A stretch of DNA of 64,000 bases from Micromonospora fulviviridis (lineage in GTDB: Bacteria; Actinomycetota; Actinomycetes; Mycobacteriales; Micromonosporaceae). This document shows, in pieces, positions 1 to 10,228 of this stretch. The stretch covers positions 314,011 to 378,010 of the forward strand of contig NZ_BMRA01000005.1 of NCBI RefSeq assembly GCF_014648395.1, given 5' to 3'. The stretch's first letter is position 1. The number at the start of each line of letters is the position of its first letter. The notes beneath the pieces were generated by a model that saw nothing but the letters and a program-made list of their open reading frames with translations, had not been told where the DNA came from and searched no databases. Both the position numbers and the translations under genes were made by a program.

Positions 1-730
1 GGGTCAGGGTTTGCAGGAGGGATTGGCGGGTGGTCGCTGCCTGGGGTGGGTTCTCCTCGTGGGCGTAGGCGAGGGTGGGGTCGAGCAGTTGGAGGGTGTG
101 GACCAGGAGATCGCCCGTCACCAGGAGGCGGTCGGTGCCGTCGTCGACCAGCACGGACTGGTGGCCGGGGGTGTGGCCGGGCGTGCTCAGCACGCGTACC
201 CCGGGGGTGAGGTCGGTGTCGCCGTCGACCACCCGGAGCTGGCCGGCGGCGCGCAACGGCCCCAGGAGCCGGGCCGGCAGCTCGGGGTGGAACAGCTCCA
301 GCGCGGCCAGCTCGGCGCGCTGCACCAGGTGGTCCGCGTTCGGGAAGAGCGGGCCCGCCCAGCCGACGTGGTCGGTGTGCAGGTGGGTGAGCACCACGGT
401 GCGGACGTCCGCCGGGTCGATGCCGGCGGCGGCGAGCTCGGCCGGCAGTCGGCCGGGCACCGGCGCCCAGCTCGCGGCGAGCGCGTCGGCCGGGCCGATC
501 CCGGCGTCGACCAGGGTGACCGGCCCGTCCCCGGTACGCAGCGCGAACGCGCGGAACGGCAGCCACCAGCGGCCGTCCGGGGTGACGCTGTCCGGGTCCC
601 GCCGGTCGGCCTCGCGCCACTGCTCGGCGGTGGCGTCCGGGAACGCCTCGACGCGCGGTTGAAAGAAGGGACCCATCCCGTCCAGCAGGGCGGTGACCGT
701 GATAGACCCGACCGTGTGAGTCAGCGGCAT
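1..730 (-). CDS. MBL-fold metallohydrolase, C-terminus cut by window edge
   Basis: This is the N-terminal ~243 residues of a metallo-beta-lactamase-fold hydrolase; the frame is open to base 1, so the C-terminus lies outside the window. The zinc motif HLHTDH (about residues 116-121) is intact and a later GHTPGH supplies a further metal histidine. The ATG at 730 gives an N-terminus beginning MPLTHTVGSITVTALLDG, which places the first beta strand inside the protein; a downstream ATG at 676 would remove that strand. Members of this group are lactonase- or glyoxalase-II-like hydrolases, but the substrate cannot be read from sequence. It is divergent from icd, with about 135 bp between the two starts. 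Fold assignment is secure; function is not. Confidence 0.85.
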   Translation of the reverse strand, partial: MPLTHTVGSITVTALLDGMGPFFQPRVEAFPDATAEQWREADRRDPDSVTPDGRWWLPFRAFALRTGDGPVTLVDAGIGPADALAASWAPVPGRLPAELAAAGIDPADVRTVVLTHLHTDHVGWAGPLFPNADHLVQRAELAALELFHPELPARLLGPLRAAGQLRVVDGDTDLTPGVRVLSTPGHTPGHQSVLVDDGTDRLLVTGDLLVHTLQLLDPTLAYAHEENPPQAATTRQSLLQTLT

Positions 731-814
731 CCGGGAAGGATGTCACCGCGGCCCGTCCCGGGCGACCCCGTTTTCCCGCGGGGTGAGGCCGGCTGGGGAG
801 CCCCGGGCACTTTC

Positions 815-830
815 CAGTACGCTCGTACTG
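815..830. promoter_or_regulatory. Palindrome with -10-like hexamer upstream of icd
   Basis: A perfect inverted repeat with 7-bp arms CAGTACG / CGTACTG and a 2-nt centre lies 35 nt before the icd start. TACGCT (818-823) inside it fits an actinobacterial -10 hexamer, so the palindrome could be both core promoter and repressor site. No convincing -35 was seen. Confidence 0.35.
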
Positions 831-865
831 CTTGAGCACGTGTCCCCCGAGAGGAGCGCCGGCCG

Positions 866-2083
866 ATGGCGAAGATCAAGGTAAACAACCCGGTCGTGGA
901 AATCGACGGCGACGAGATGACCCGGATCATCTGGAAGCAGATCCGGGAGCAGCTGATCCTGCCCTACCTCGACGTCGACCTGCACTACTACGACCTGTCG
1001 ATCGAGAACCGCGACGCGACCGACGACCAGGTCACCGTCGACGCCGCCAACGCCATCAAGGAGCACGGCGTCGGCGTCAAGTGCGCGACCATCACCCCCG
1101 ACGAGGCCCGGGTCGAGGAGTTCGGCCTGAAGAAGATGTGGCGGTCGCCGAACGGCACCATCCGCAACATCCTGGGCGGCGTCGTGTTCCGCGAGCCGAT
1201 CATCATGTCCAACGTGCCGCGGCTGGTCCCCGGCTGGACCAAGCCGATCGTCATCGGTCGGCACGCGCACGGTGACCAGTACAAGGCCACCGACTTCGTC
1301 GTCCCCGGCCCGGGCAAGGTGACCATCACCTACACCCCGGCCGACGGCGGCGCCCCGATGGAGATGGAGGTCGCCAACTTCCCCGGCGGCGGCATCGCCA
1401 TGGGCATGTACAACTACGACGAGTCGATCCGGGACTTCGCCCGCGCCTCGTTCCGGTACGGCCTGGACCGCAAGTACCCGGTCTACCTGTCGACCAAGAA
1501 CACCATCCTCAAGGCGTACGACGGCCGGTTCAAGGACCTGTTCGCCGAGGTCTTCGAGAACGAGTTCAAGGCCGAGTTCGACGCCGCCGGCATCACCTAC
1601 GAGCACCGGCTGATCGACGACATGGTCGCCGCCGCGCTCAAGTGGGAGGGCGGCTACGTCTGGGCCTGCAAGAACTACGACGGTGACGTGCAGTCCGACA
1701 CCGTCGCGCAGGGCTTCGGCTCGCTCGGCCTGATGACCTCCGTCCTGCTCTCCCCGGACGGCCGTACCGTCGAGGCGGAGGCCGCGCACGGCACCGTCAC
1801 CCGGCACTACCGGCAGTGGCAGAAGGGCGAGAAGACCTCGACCAACCCGATCGCCTCGATCTACGCCTGGACCCGGGGCCTGGCCCACCGGGGCAAGCTG
1901 GACAACACCCCGGCGGTCACCGAGTTCGCCAACACCCTGGAGCAGGTCATCGTGGAGACCGTCGAGGGCGGCCAGATGACCAAGGACCTCGCGCTGCTCA
2001 TCTCGCGGGACGCCCCGTGGCTGACCACCGACGAGTTCATGAACGCGCTCGACGAGAACCTGGCCCGCAAGCTGTCGGCCTGA
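866..2083 (+). CDS. icd: NADP-dependent isocitrate dehydrogenase (dimeric, eukaryote-like type)
   Basis: Oxidatively decarboxylates isocitrate to 2-oxoglutarate with NADP+ in the TCA cycle (cytosolic). The 405-residue length and the N-terminus [20 protein letters not shown] are typical of the homodimeric IDH subfamily found in eukaryotes and some actinobacteria, rather than the monomeric ~740-residue enzyme. The substrate loop SPNGTIRN (about 94-101) and a second conserved arginine in GRHAHGDQY (about 131-139) are present. The ATG is preceded by GAGAGGAGCG as ribosome binding site. It is monocistronic: a palindromic promoter region lies upstream and a strong hairpin 18 nt after the stop. No sign of damage; identity is near certain. 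Confidence 0.97.
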   Translation: MAKIKVNNPVVEIDGDEMTRIIWKQIREQLILPYLDVDLHYYDLSIENRDATDDQVTVDAANAIKEHGVGVKCATITPDEARVEEFGLKKMWRSPNGTIRNILGGVVFREPIIMSNVPRLVPGWTKPIVIGRHAHGDQYKATDFVVPGPGKVTITYTPADGGAPMEMEVANFPGGGIAMGMYNYDESIRDFARASFRYGLDRKYPVYLSTKNTILKAYDGRFKDLFAEVFENEFKAEFDAAGITYEHRLIDDMVAAALKWEGGYVWACKNYDGDVQSDTVAQGFGSLGLMTSVLLSPDGRTVEAEAAHGTVTRHYRQWQKGEKTSTNPIASIYAWTRGLAHRGKLDNTPAVTEFANTLEQVIVETVEGGQMTKDLALLISRDAPWLTTDEFMNALDENLARKLSA

Positions 2084-2100
2084 CCGTCACCGTTCGCACC

Positions 2101-2129
2101 GGAGCCCGCCGGCATCGCCGGCGGGCTCC
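2101..2129 (+). terminator. icd terminator hairpin
   Basis: Perfect 13-bp stem GGAGCCCGCCGGC with a 3-nt loop, starting 18 nt after the icd stop. It lacks a T-tract, as is common for actinobacterial intrinsic terminators. Confidence 0.8.
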
Positions 2130-2205
2130 GTCGTGTCCGCGGGTGGCGTCACCCGGGACGGGCGCGCCTCGTTGAGCAGGGTGGACGTGATGCCAGTCCC
2201 GTCCA

Positions 2206-2258
2206 GGAAGGTTGACCACGGTCGCCTCGCGCCTTGAGCGCCGATCAACCAACCTTCC
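2206..2258. repeat. 9-bp inverted repeat in icd-galT convergent gap
   Basis: Arms GGAAGGTTG (2206-2214) and CAACCTTCC (2250-2258) flank 35 nt. It lies in the 259-nt gap between the convergent icd and galT genes, together with two terminators; nothing else was seen in that gap. Role unknown. Confidence 0.4.
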
Positions 2259-2292
2259 CCGGCTGTCGCGCACAGCCAGCCGTCCCTTCCCT

Positions 2293-2322
2293 CGCGGGGG
2301 GCCCTGTCCCGGGCCCCCCGCG
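2293..2322 (-). terminator. galT terminator hairpin
   Basis: A 12-bp perfect stem (CGCGGGGGGCCC and its complement) with a 6-nt loop, 20 nt beyond the galT stop. It is G+C-only and without a T-tract, so it is likely usable from either side. Confidence 0.75.
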
Positions 2323-2342
2323 CCCTGTTGTGGGGCGGGAGG

Positions 2343-3412
<1,070 letters not shown>

Positions 3413-3416
<4 letters not shown>

Positions 3417-4201
3417 TCCGCACCCTCCGTGCCCGCCACGATCACCAGCTCGCCCACCCTGTCGTCGAGTACCCGTCGCGCATCCGCTGCCAACCGGTCG
3501 TCGGTGACCAGCACGTCCGCCGCCTCCAGGCCGACGATCGAGGAGATGCCGACCGTGCCCCACTTGGTGTGGTCGGCGAGCACCACGAGCCGGTCGGCGG
3601 CCGCCACCAGGGCCCGGTCCGTGTCCGCCTCCATCAGGTTGGGGGTGGTGAAGCCGGCGCGCTCACTGATCCCGTGCACGCCGAGGAAGAGCAGGTCCAG
3701 GTGGAGCGCGCCGATCGCGGCCACGGCCAGCGGGCCGACCAGCGCGTCCGAGGGGGTACGCACCCCGCCGGTGAGCACCACGGTCTGGTCCGGCCGGCCG
3801 CCGACGTGCAGGATCTCGGCCACCGGCAGGGAGTTCGTCACCACAGTCAGGCCCGGCACGTCGGTCAGGCGGCGGGCCAGCTCGGCGGTGGTGGTGCCGG
3901 CGGAGAGCGCGATGGCCGCGCCGGGGCGCACCAGCTGCGCGGCCCGCTCGGCGATGGCCGCCTTCTCCCCGGCCTGCCGGACCGACTTGGCCCGGAAGCC
4001 GGGCTCGTCGGTCGAGCCGGGCCCGGCCAGCGTCGCCCCGCCGTGCACCTTGGCGAGCAGGCCCTGCTCATGCAGCGTCTCCAGGTCGCGCCGGATCGTC
4101 ATGTCCGAGACGCCGAACTCGGTGGCAAGCTCGGTGACCCGGACGCCTCCAGCGGCGCGGACCCGTTCCAGGATGACCGCCTGCCGCTGCCGTGCCAGCA
4201 C
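3413..4201 (-). CDS. DeoR-family transcriptional regulator
   Basis: A 262-residue repressor-type protein. Residues 1-57 form the DeoR winged helix-turn-helix (core FGVSDMTIRRDLETL), and the rest is the sugar-phosphate-sensing domain with the family's SAGTTT phosphate-loop region. The GTG start at 4201 is supported by GGGAGGTGA six nt upstream. Its stop overlaps the galT start (GTGA), so the two genes are one transcriptional and probably translationally coupled unit. The simplest inference is that it controls galactose use and is inactivated by a phosphorylated sugar. The ligand is inferred from the neighbour only. Confidence 0.92.
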
Positions 4202-4243
4202 CCGCCGTCACCTCCCGACTCCCGACCCCGTCTCCACGCGGTC

Positions 4244-4253
4244 GAACGCGTTC
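4244..4253. promoter_or_regulatory. Candidate operator upstream of deoR-galT
   Basis: GAACGCGTTC is a perfect 10-bp palindrome 43 bp before the deoR start, placed where an autoregulatory operator would be expected. Short palindromes occur by chance in G+C-rich DNA, so this is tentative. Confidence 0.25.
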
Positions 4254-4306
4254 CAACAAAGGCGAACACTACCGCGCAGCAGAGGACAACGGAAGCGAAC
4301 GCGGAA

Positions 4307-4338
4307 CCGCCGCCGTCCCGGGAGCGGGGCGGCGGCGG
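4307..4338 (-). terminator. Terminator after cysC fusion gene
   Basis: A 14-bp stem with one G-U pair and a GGAG loop (arms 4307-4320 and 4325-4338), 22 nt beyond the stop of the upstream cysC gene. It separates that gene from deoR-galT. Confidence 0.65.
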
Positions 4339-4359
4339 CCGGTGGTCGGAGGTGCGGGA

Positions 4360-5889
4360 TCAGGCGGGCTGGAGGCGGGGCTCCACCCAGCCGGTCTCGG
4401 TGAGGTGCTCCATCACCCGCTGGACCGCCTCCTCGACGGTCATGTCCGTGGTGTCCACCACCAGGTCGGCGTCGGTCGGCTCCTCGTACGGGTCGTCGAT
4501 CCCGGTCATCCCCGTGATGAGGCCGGCCCGGGCACGCGCGTACAGGCCCTTGCGGTCGCGCTGCTCGCAGACCTCCAGCGGGGTGGCCACGTGGATCAGC
4601 AGGAAGCCGGCCCCGGCGGCGTGCGCCATCTCCCGGGCGGTGGCCCGGGCGGCCGCGTACGGTGCGATCGGGCAGCAGATGCCGACGCCCCGGTGCCGGG
4701 CGATCTCGGCGGCCACCCAGCCGATCCGGCGTACGTTGAGGTCCCGGTCGGCCTTGCTGAAGCCCAGCCCGGCCGAGAGCTCCCGGCGCACCACGTCGCC
4801 GTCGAGCAGCGTGATGGTGCGGTCGCCACCCTCGCGCAGCACATCGGCCAGGCCCCGGGCGATGGTCGACTTGCCGGAGCCGGACAGACCGGTCAGGAAG
4901 ACCACGAGACCCCGGTGCCGGCGCGGCGGGCGGGCCCGGGCCAACTCCTTGGCCACCGCCGGCGGCGTGTGCCACTCGGGCAGCGGGAAGCCGCGGTCCA
5001 GCAGGTCGTCGATCTCCTCCTGGCTGAGCGCCAGCCGCCGGTTGCGCGGCGGGATGTCCTCCCGCCAGCGCCACTGCCCGTCCCGGTTGTCGTAGGCCAG
5101 CTCGCGGGGCACCAGCACCCGCAGGCCGGCACCGGAGAGCATGCCCTCGGTGGAGAGCAGGTGGGTCACCCCGTACGCGGCGGCGACCCGCGCCCGCAGC
5201 AGCGCGTCGCTGATCTCGTCGCGCCGCTTCGCCAGCGGCACCGCCACCAGCGTGGCCGGGGGCATCCGGTCGCGGGCGGCGAACACGCTGCGCACCAGCG
5301 CCTCGGCCGGCAGCCCGCCGATCGCCTCCTCGCCGGCCGGGATCAGCACCAGCAGGTGCGCGCCGAGCGTCCGGGCGGCGTGCGCGATCTGCGCGATCTG
5401 CGGCCGGTGCAGCGGGCGGTCGGCGAAGACACCCAGCACCCGCCCCGGGGGCAGCAGCCCCCGCACCTCGTCCGGGCTGCGCCGCAGCCGCTGGAACGGC
5501 GCGTGGCCGCCGTCGCCCAGCCGGCGTACCGCCCCGCCCACCCCGGCCGTGCCCTCACGGACCGGCCAGACGTCGGTCACGTCCATGGCGGCCACCGGGG
5601 CGCCCTCGCCGTCGGTGAGCACCAGTGCCCGCCGCAGCGGGTCGTCCAGCACCAGCCCGTCGGCGAGCGCGGCCGGCACCTGGAGCGTCACCGGCACCGG
5701 CCACGGCGTGCCGTCGGCCAGCCGGCCGCGCCGGCTCAGCGAGGCCAGGTCGGCCCGGGTCATGAAGCCCGTCAGCGGGGCGTACGCCCCGGTCAGCAGC
5801 AACTCCAGATCGGCCAGCTCAGCGGGCCTTGGCGCGTACGCCGGCGCGTCCCGCAAAACGTCCTCGGGCAGCACCCACCCGTTGCTCAT
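4360..5889 (-). CDS. cysC: Adenylylsulfate kinase fused to a degenerate ATP-sulfurylase domain
   Basis: A 509-residue two-domain protein. The C-terminal ~180 residues form an APS kinase: P-loop GLSGSGKST (about 334-342), LDGDVVRRELSAGLGFS and the conserved downstream PIAPYAAAR region. It should phosphorylate adenylylsulfate to PAPS using ATP. The N-terminal ~300 residues resemble ATP sulfurylase (for example PLTGFM near 38-43) but lack the catalytic signatures: the expected QTRNP-type motif reads FADRPLHRPQ (about 155-164), and no GRDHAG-type motif is seen before VLVPRELAYD. The sulfurylase half is therefore probably inactive or structural. The ATG at 5889 is preceded by GGGGGT. The gene stands alone; no cysD, cysN or cysH is adjacent. 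Confidence 0.88.
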   Translation of the reverse strand: MSNGWVLPEDVLRDAPAYAPRPAELADLELLLTGAYAPLTGFMTRADLASLSRRGRLADGTPWPVPVTLQVPAALADGLVLDDPLRRALVLTDGEGAPVAAMDVTDVWPVREGTAGVGGAVRRLGDGGHAPFQRLRRSPDEVRGLLPPGRVLGVFADRPLHRPQIAQIAHAARTLGAHLLVLIPAGEEAIGGLPAEALVRSVFAARDRMPPATLVAVPLAKRRDEISDALLRARVAAAYGVTHLLSTEGMLSGAGLRVLVPRELAYDNRDGQWRWREDIPPRNRRLALSQEEIDDLLDRGFPLPEWHTPPAVAKELARARPPRRHRGLVVFLTGLSGSGKSTIARGLADVLREGGDRTITLLDGDVVRRELSAGLGFSKADRDLNVRRIGWVAAEIARHRGVGICCPIAPYAAARATAREMAHAAGAGFLLIHVATPLEVCEQRDRKGLYARARAGLITGMTGIDDPYEEPTDADLVVDTTDMTVEEAVQRVMEHLTETGWVEPRLQPA

Positions 5890-6002
5890 GAAACCCCCAA
5901 CTCACCGGCCGGCACACAGTTTCTCAGCCCACCGCCGATCGGTCGAGAGCGCCACTCCACCTCCCGGTCACCGGCCGGCAAACCGACCGTCGCGGGGCGG
6001 CC

Positions 6003-6563
6003 TCAGCCGGCGGCGGTGAGCGGGGCCGCGCCGAACGAGACGGCGAACCGCTCGCACCAGATCGCGACGCTGGTCAGCCCGCTGAAATCGGTCCCGGCCG
6101 GGATCTCGTACGCCTGGTCGCCACGGTTGCCCTTGAGCGGGCCGAGCGCCACGTGCCGGCCGTCGTCGAAGACGTGCCACCCGGACGGACCGGTCCGAAC
6201 GGGCTGGTCGGTCAGCCAGACCTGAAGATCCGGACCGTTCGAGGTGTCCAGCCCGACCAGTTCCAGCCGGTGCCGGCCGTCGGCGGTGCGGACGATCCGG
6301 GCACCACCAACGGTCTCGTGCTCGTGGCTGACGAAGTCGCCCCGGCTGACCAGCACCGGCCCGGTGGACGCCGGGGCGGCGGCCGGAGTGGCGGTCGCGG
6401 ACGGGGCCACCGACGCGCCGGAGACCGCCGTGAGCTCCTCGTGCACCTCGGTGTCGGTGACCAGCTTCCACGGCTGGAACCAGTACAGGCCGGCGGCCGC
6501 GCCGGCGGCGAGGACGGCCACCGCGACCCAGGTCAGCGGCGCGCGTAGCAGGCGGATCGACAT
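6003..6563 (-). CDS. Membrane-anchored DM13-domain protein
   Basis: A 186-residue protein with an N-terminal transmembrane anchor (about 8-27), an Ala/Thr/Pro-rich linker, and a DM13 domain from about residue 75 to the end (HRLELVGLDTSNGPDLQVWL and ending VAIWCERFAVSFG, with the single conserved Cys). DM13 domains are proposed to act in extracytoplasmic redox or metal-linked electron transfer; here the domain would face outward. The start ATG at 6563 has GGGAG about 9 nt upstream; the longer upstream extension is Arg/Pro-rich and was rejected. It is divergent from the ABC operon. Family assignment is good; the substrate is unknown. Confidence 0.8.
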   Translation of the reverse strand: MSIRLLRAPLTWVAVAVLAAGAAAGLYWFQPWKLVTDTEVHEELTAVSGASVAPSATATPAAAPASTGPVLVSRGDFVSHEHETVGGARIVRTADGRHRLELVGLDTSNGPDLQVWLTDQPVRTGPSGWHVFDDGRHVALGPLKGNRGDQAYEIPAGTDFSGLTSVAIWCERFAVSFGAAPLTAAG

Positions 6564-6693
6564 GCGTCGAGTCTCCCGTCGCGGCGGCCCGCGGTCACCG
6601 GTCCGGCCGCTTACGGAAGCCTTACCGACCCGTCCGGGCGGAATCAGGGGCAACCCCGAGCGTTTCCCTATACCCGGAGGGGCCCGCCCTTCC

Positions 6694-6699
6694 TACGCT
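6694..6699 (+). promoter_or_regulatory. -10 hexamer, leaderless promoter of ABC operon
   Basis: TACGCT ends 7 nt before the GTG at 6707, so transcription would begin at or next to the start codon. There is no Shine-Dalgarno sequence in front of this GTG. Confidence 0.5.
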
Positions 6700-6706
6700 G
6701 GGCGTC

Positions 6707-7621
6707 GTGACACTGCTCGCGACCGAGTCGCTGACCAAGACGTACGGAGGCCGGGTCACCGCGTTGGCCGACCTCACGGTGTCGGTCGAGCCGGGGATCA
6801 TCGGACTGGTGGGCGCGAACGGCGCCGGCAAGTCCACCCTGATCAAGATCCTCCTGGGCCTGCTCGCCCCGACCAGCGGTCGGGTCTCCGTGCTCGGCCT
6901 CGACCCCACCACCGAACCCGCGGCCGTCCGTGCCCGGGTCGGCTACATGCCCGAGCACGACGCCCTCCCGCCCGACCTGTCCGCCGCCGAACTGGTCACC
7001 CACCTCGGCCGGATCAGCGGGCTGCCCCGCACGGTGGCCCGGGAGCGGGCCTCCGAGGCGCTGCGCCACGTCGGCCTGCACGAGGAACGGCACCGGGCCG
7101 TCGGTGGCTACTCCACCGGCATGAAACAGCGGGTGAAGCTCGCCCAGGCTCTGGTGCACGACCCGGACCTGCTGCTGCTCGACGAGCCGACCAACGGCCT
7201 CGACCCGGCCGGCCGGGACGCCATGCTCGCCCTGATCAACCGGATCGGCACCGAGTTCGGCATCTCGGTGGTGGTCTGCTCGCACCTGCTCGGGGAGGTG
7301 GAGCGGATCTGCGACACCCTGGTCGCCATCGACGGCGGCCGGCTGCTGCGCGCCGACCGCATCTCCGCCATGACCACCGCCACCGACGTGCTCGCCGTCG
7401 AGGTGAGCGAGGGCACGGACGAACTGGCCGCCCGGCTCGCGGCGCTCGACCTGCCGGTGTCCCGGGAGGGGCGGCTGCTGCTCGTCCCGCTCGCCGACGA
7501 CGCCACCTACGACCTGATCATCGGCGCGGTCGCCGAGCTGGACCTGCCGCTGCACCGGCTCGACCAGCGGCGGCACCGGGTGGCCGAACTCTTCGCCACG
7601 AGGGAGCCCAGCCATGTCTGA
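6707..7621 (+). CDS. ABC transporter ATP-binding protein (ABC-2 type, pair 1)
   Basis: A 304-residue cytoplasmic ATPase of the drug/antibiotic-efflux (CcmA/NatA-like) group. Walker A GANGAGKST (36-44), signature YSTGMKQR (about 135-142, a common variant of LSGGQ in this family) and Walker B LLLLDEPTNGLD (from about 155) are intact, followed by a variable regulatory tail. It begins with GTG under a leaderless promoter and overlaps the permease gene by 8 nt. With the three following genes it forms a two-ATPase, two-permease operon. Export direction and substrate cannot be read from sequence. Confidence 0.93.
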   Translation: MTLLATESLTKTYGGRVTALADLTVSVEPGIIGLVGANGAGKSTLIKILLGLLAPTSGRVSVLGLDPTTEPAAVRARVGYMPEHDALPPDLSAAELVTHLGRISGLPRTVARERASEALRHVGLHEERHRAVGGYSTGMKQRVKLAQALVHDPDLLLLDEPTNGLDPAGRDAMLALINRIGTEFGISVVVCSHLLGEVERICDTLVAIDGGRLLRADRISAMTTATDVLAVEVSEGTDELAARLAALDLPVSREGRLLLVPLADDATYDLIIGAVAELDLPLHRLDQRRHRVAELFATREPSHV

Positions 7622-8491
7622 GCCGACCGGCGTCATCCACGACATCGGCTACCAGCGCTACACCGGCCCGCGGCTCGGCCGTCGGCACGTCTTCGGGGCG
7701 CTCTACCTGCACGGCCTGCGCACCGCGTTCGGCCTGGGCCGCTCCGCGAAGGCGAAGATCTTCCCCTGGCTGGTGATGGGCATCGTGCTGATCGTCGCCG
7801 CCGGGCTGACCGCGGTACGCACCCAGACCGGCCAGGTCGTCATGACGTACGCCCAGTTCGCCGACGCGATGAGCTGGCTCGTCATCTTCTTCGTCGCGGT
7901 GGTCGGGCCGGAGCTGGTCTCCCGCGACCTGCACAGCGGCGTGCTGCCGCTCTACTTCTCCCGCCCGCTGCCGCGCGGCGACTACGCGCTGGCCAAGCTC
8001 GGGTCGCTGGCCACCGCGCTCTGGCTGCTGCTCGGGGCACCGCAGCTGGTGATGTTCCTGGGCGCCGCGTTCACCACCAAGGACGGGCTGGGCGGGGTCT
8101 GGGACGAGCTGCTCGACCTGCTGCCCGGCCTGCTCTACGCGGCGCTCTGGGCGGTGGTCTTCGCCTCGGTCGGGCTGCTCATCGCCTCGCTCACCGGCAA
8201 GCGGGCCTTCGCGGCCGGCGGCATCGTGGCGGTGTTCCTGATGACCGCCCCGATCGTCGGCATCCTGTCGATCATGCCGTCCCGCACGGTCAACGAGCTG
8301 GCGATGCTCGGCTCGCCCACCGCCCTGATCCATGCCGTCGGCCAGTACACCCTCGGCGACCTGCTGGTACCCGGTGGGCAGACCGAAGATCAGATCGGCG
8401 GCTTCGGGCCGCTCTACGTGGCCGTCGCCGCGCTGCTGGTGGCCGGCTGCGTCGCCCTGCTGCTGCTGCGATACCGGAAGGTGGCCGCCCG

Positions 8492-8495
<4 letters not shown>
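7614..8495 (+). CDS. ABC-2 type permease (pair 1)
   Basis: A 293-residue integral membrane protein with about six hydrophobic segments (for example near residues 57-75, 85-105, 128-150, 170-195, 205-225 and 265-285) and a soluble N-terminus starting MSEPTGVIHDIGYQRYTGPR. The segment GPELVSRDLHSGVLPLYFSR is the conserved cytoplasmic loop of ABC-2 permeases that contacts the ATPase. The gene overlaps its ATPase by 8 nt and the next ATPase by 4 nt (ATGA), so all are translationally coupled. Together with the 6707 gene it should form one exporter; the substrate is unknown. Confidence 0.9.
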
Positions 8496-9445
<950 letters not shown>

Positions 9446-9448
9446 ACG

Positions 9449-10159
9449 ATGTCGACCGTTTCCTGGATCACCGCGCGGGGCCTGTTCGGCCGGCGCCGGT
9501 TCCTGCTGCTCCTCCCGCTGCCCGGGCTGCTGCTGGCGCTGGCCATCCTCTCCCGCTCGCTCGGCGTCGACCCGGGCGAGTGGGGGCCCGCAGTGCTGGT
9601 CGGGCTCGGCCTGGCCGTGGTGCTGCCGGTCGTCGCGCTGATCGTCGGCACCGGCGTGCTCGGCGCGGAGATCGACGACGGCACCGTGGTGCACATCCTC
9701 ACCAAGCCGCTGCCGCGCTGGCAGATCATCCTGCCGAAGCTGGCCGTGGCCGCCGGCGTCACGGCGGTCACCGTCGCCGTGCCGCTCTACGTCGCGGGCG
9801 TGCTCGCCCATTCGGTACGCCTCGGCCTGGCGCTCGCCGTCGCCGCGTCGATCGGGGCGCTGGCGTACTGCGCGTTCTTCGTCGCGCTCAGCCTGGTCAC
9901 CCGGCGGCCGGTGCTGCTCGGCCTCGTCTACGTGCTGATCTGGGAGGGGCTGCTCGGCAACTTCGTCAGCGGCACGAAGGTGCTCTCCATCCAGCAGTAC
10001 GTGATCGCGCTCGCCGACCGGATCGCGCCGACCGAGCTGCTCGCCACGGACGTGTCGGTGCCGGTCGCCGCGGTGATGAGCGCGCTGATCGCGGTGGGCT
10101 TCACCGTCCTCGCGATCGACCGTCTCCGCTCGTTCAGCGTGGCCGGCGAGACCAGCTGA
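9449..10159 (+). CDS. ABC-2 type permease (pair 2)
   Basis: A 236-residue membrane protein with about six hydrophobic segments and the ABC-2 loop LGAEIDDGTVVHILTKPLPR between the second and third. It starts 3 nt after the preceding ATPase stop with GGGGAGCTGAACG before the ATG. It is shorter than the first permease and not obviously homologous to it over its full length, suggesting two different transport modules rather than a simple operon duplication. It is the last gene of the operon, followed by a hairpin. Confidence 0.88.
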   Translation: MSTVSWITARGLFGRRRFLLLLPLPGLLLALAILSRSLGVDPGEWGPAVLVGLGLAVVLPVVALIVGTGVLGAEIDDGTVVHILTKPLPRWQIILPKLAVAAGVTAVTVAVPLYVAGVLAHSVRLGLALAVAASIGALAYCAFFVALSLVTRRPVLLGLVYVLIWEGLLGNFVSGTKVLSIQQYVIALADRIAPTELLATDVSVPVAAVMSALIAVGFTVLAIDRLRSFSVAGETS

Positions 10160-10171
10160 CCCACGGCACGG

Positions 10172-10214
10172 GGGCCCCGCCCGACGCGACCGGCCGCGGT
10201 TGGTCGAGCGGGGC
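10172..10214. terminator. Bidirectional terminator between ABC operon and valS
   Basis: GGCCCCGC (10172-10179) pairs with GCGGGGCC (10207-10214), with further imperfect pairing inside. It lies between convergent genes 13 nt after one stop and 15 nt after the other. Confidence 0.6.
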
Positions 10215-10228
10215 CACCGCGTGGCCGC

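Noticed and set aside
743..1888. 381-codon open frame antisense to icd
   Set aside because: Rich in Val/Gly/Asp/Arg with no domain; it mirrors icd in a high-G+C shadow frame.
4192..6225. 677-codon open frame on the plus strand across the cysC fusion gene
   Set aside because: Composition is Arg/Pro/Gly/His-rich and it is antisense to a clearly conserved gene.
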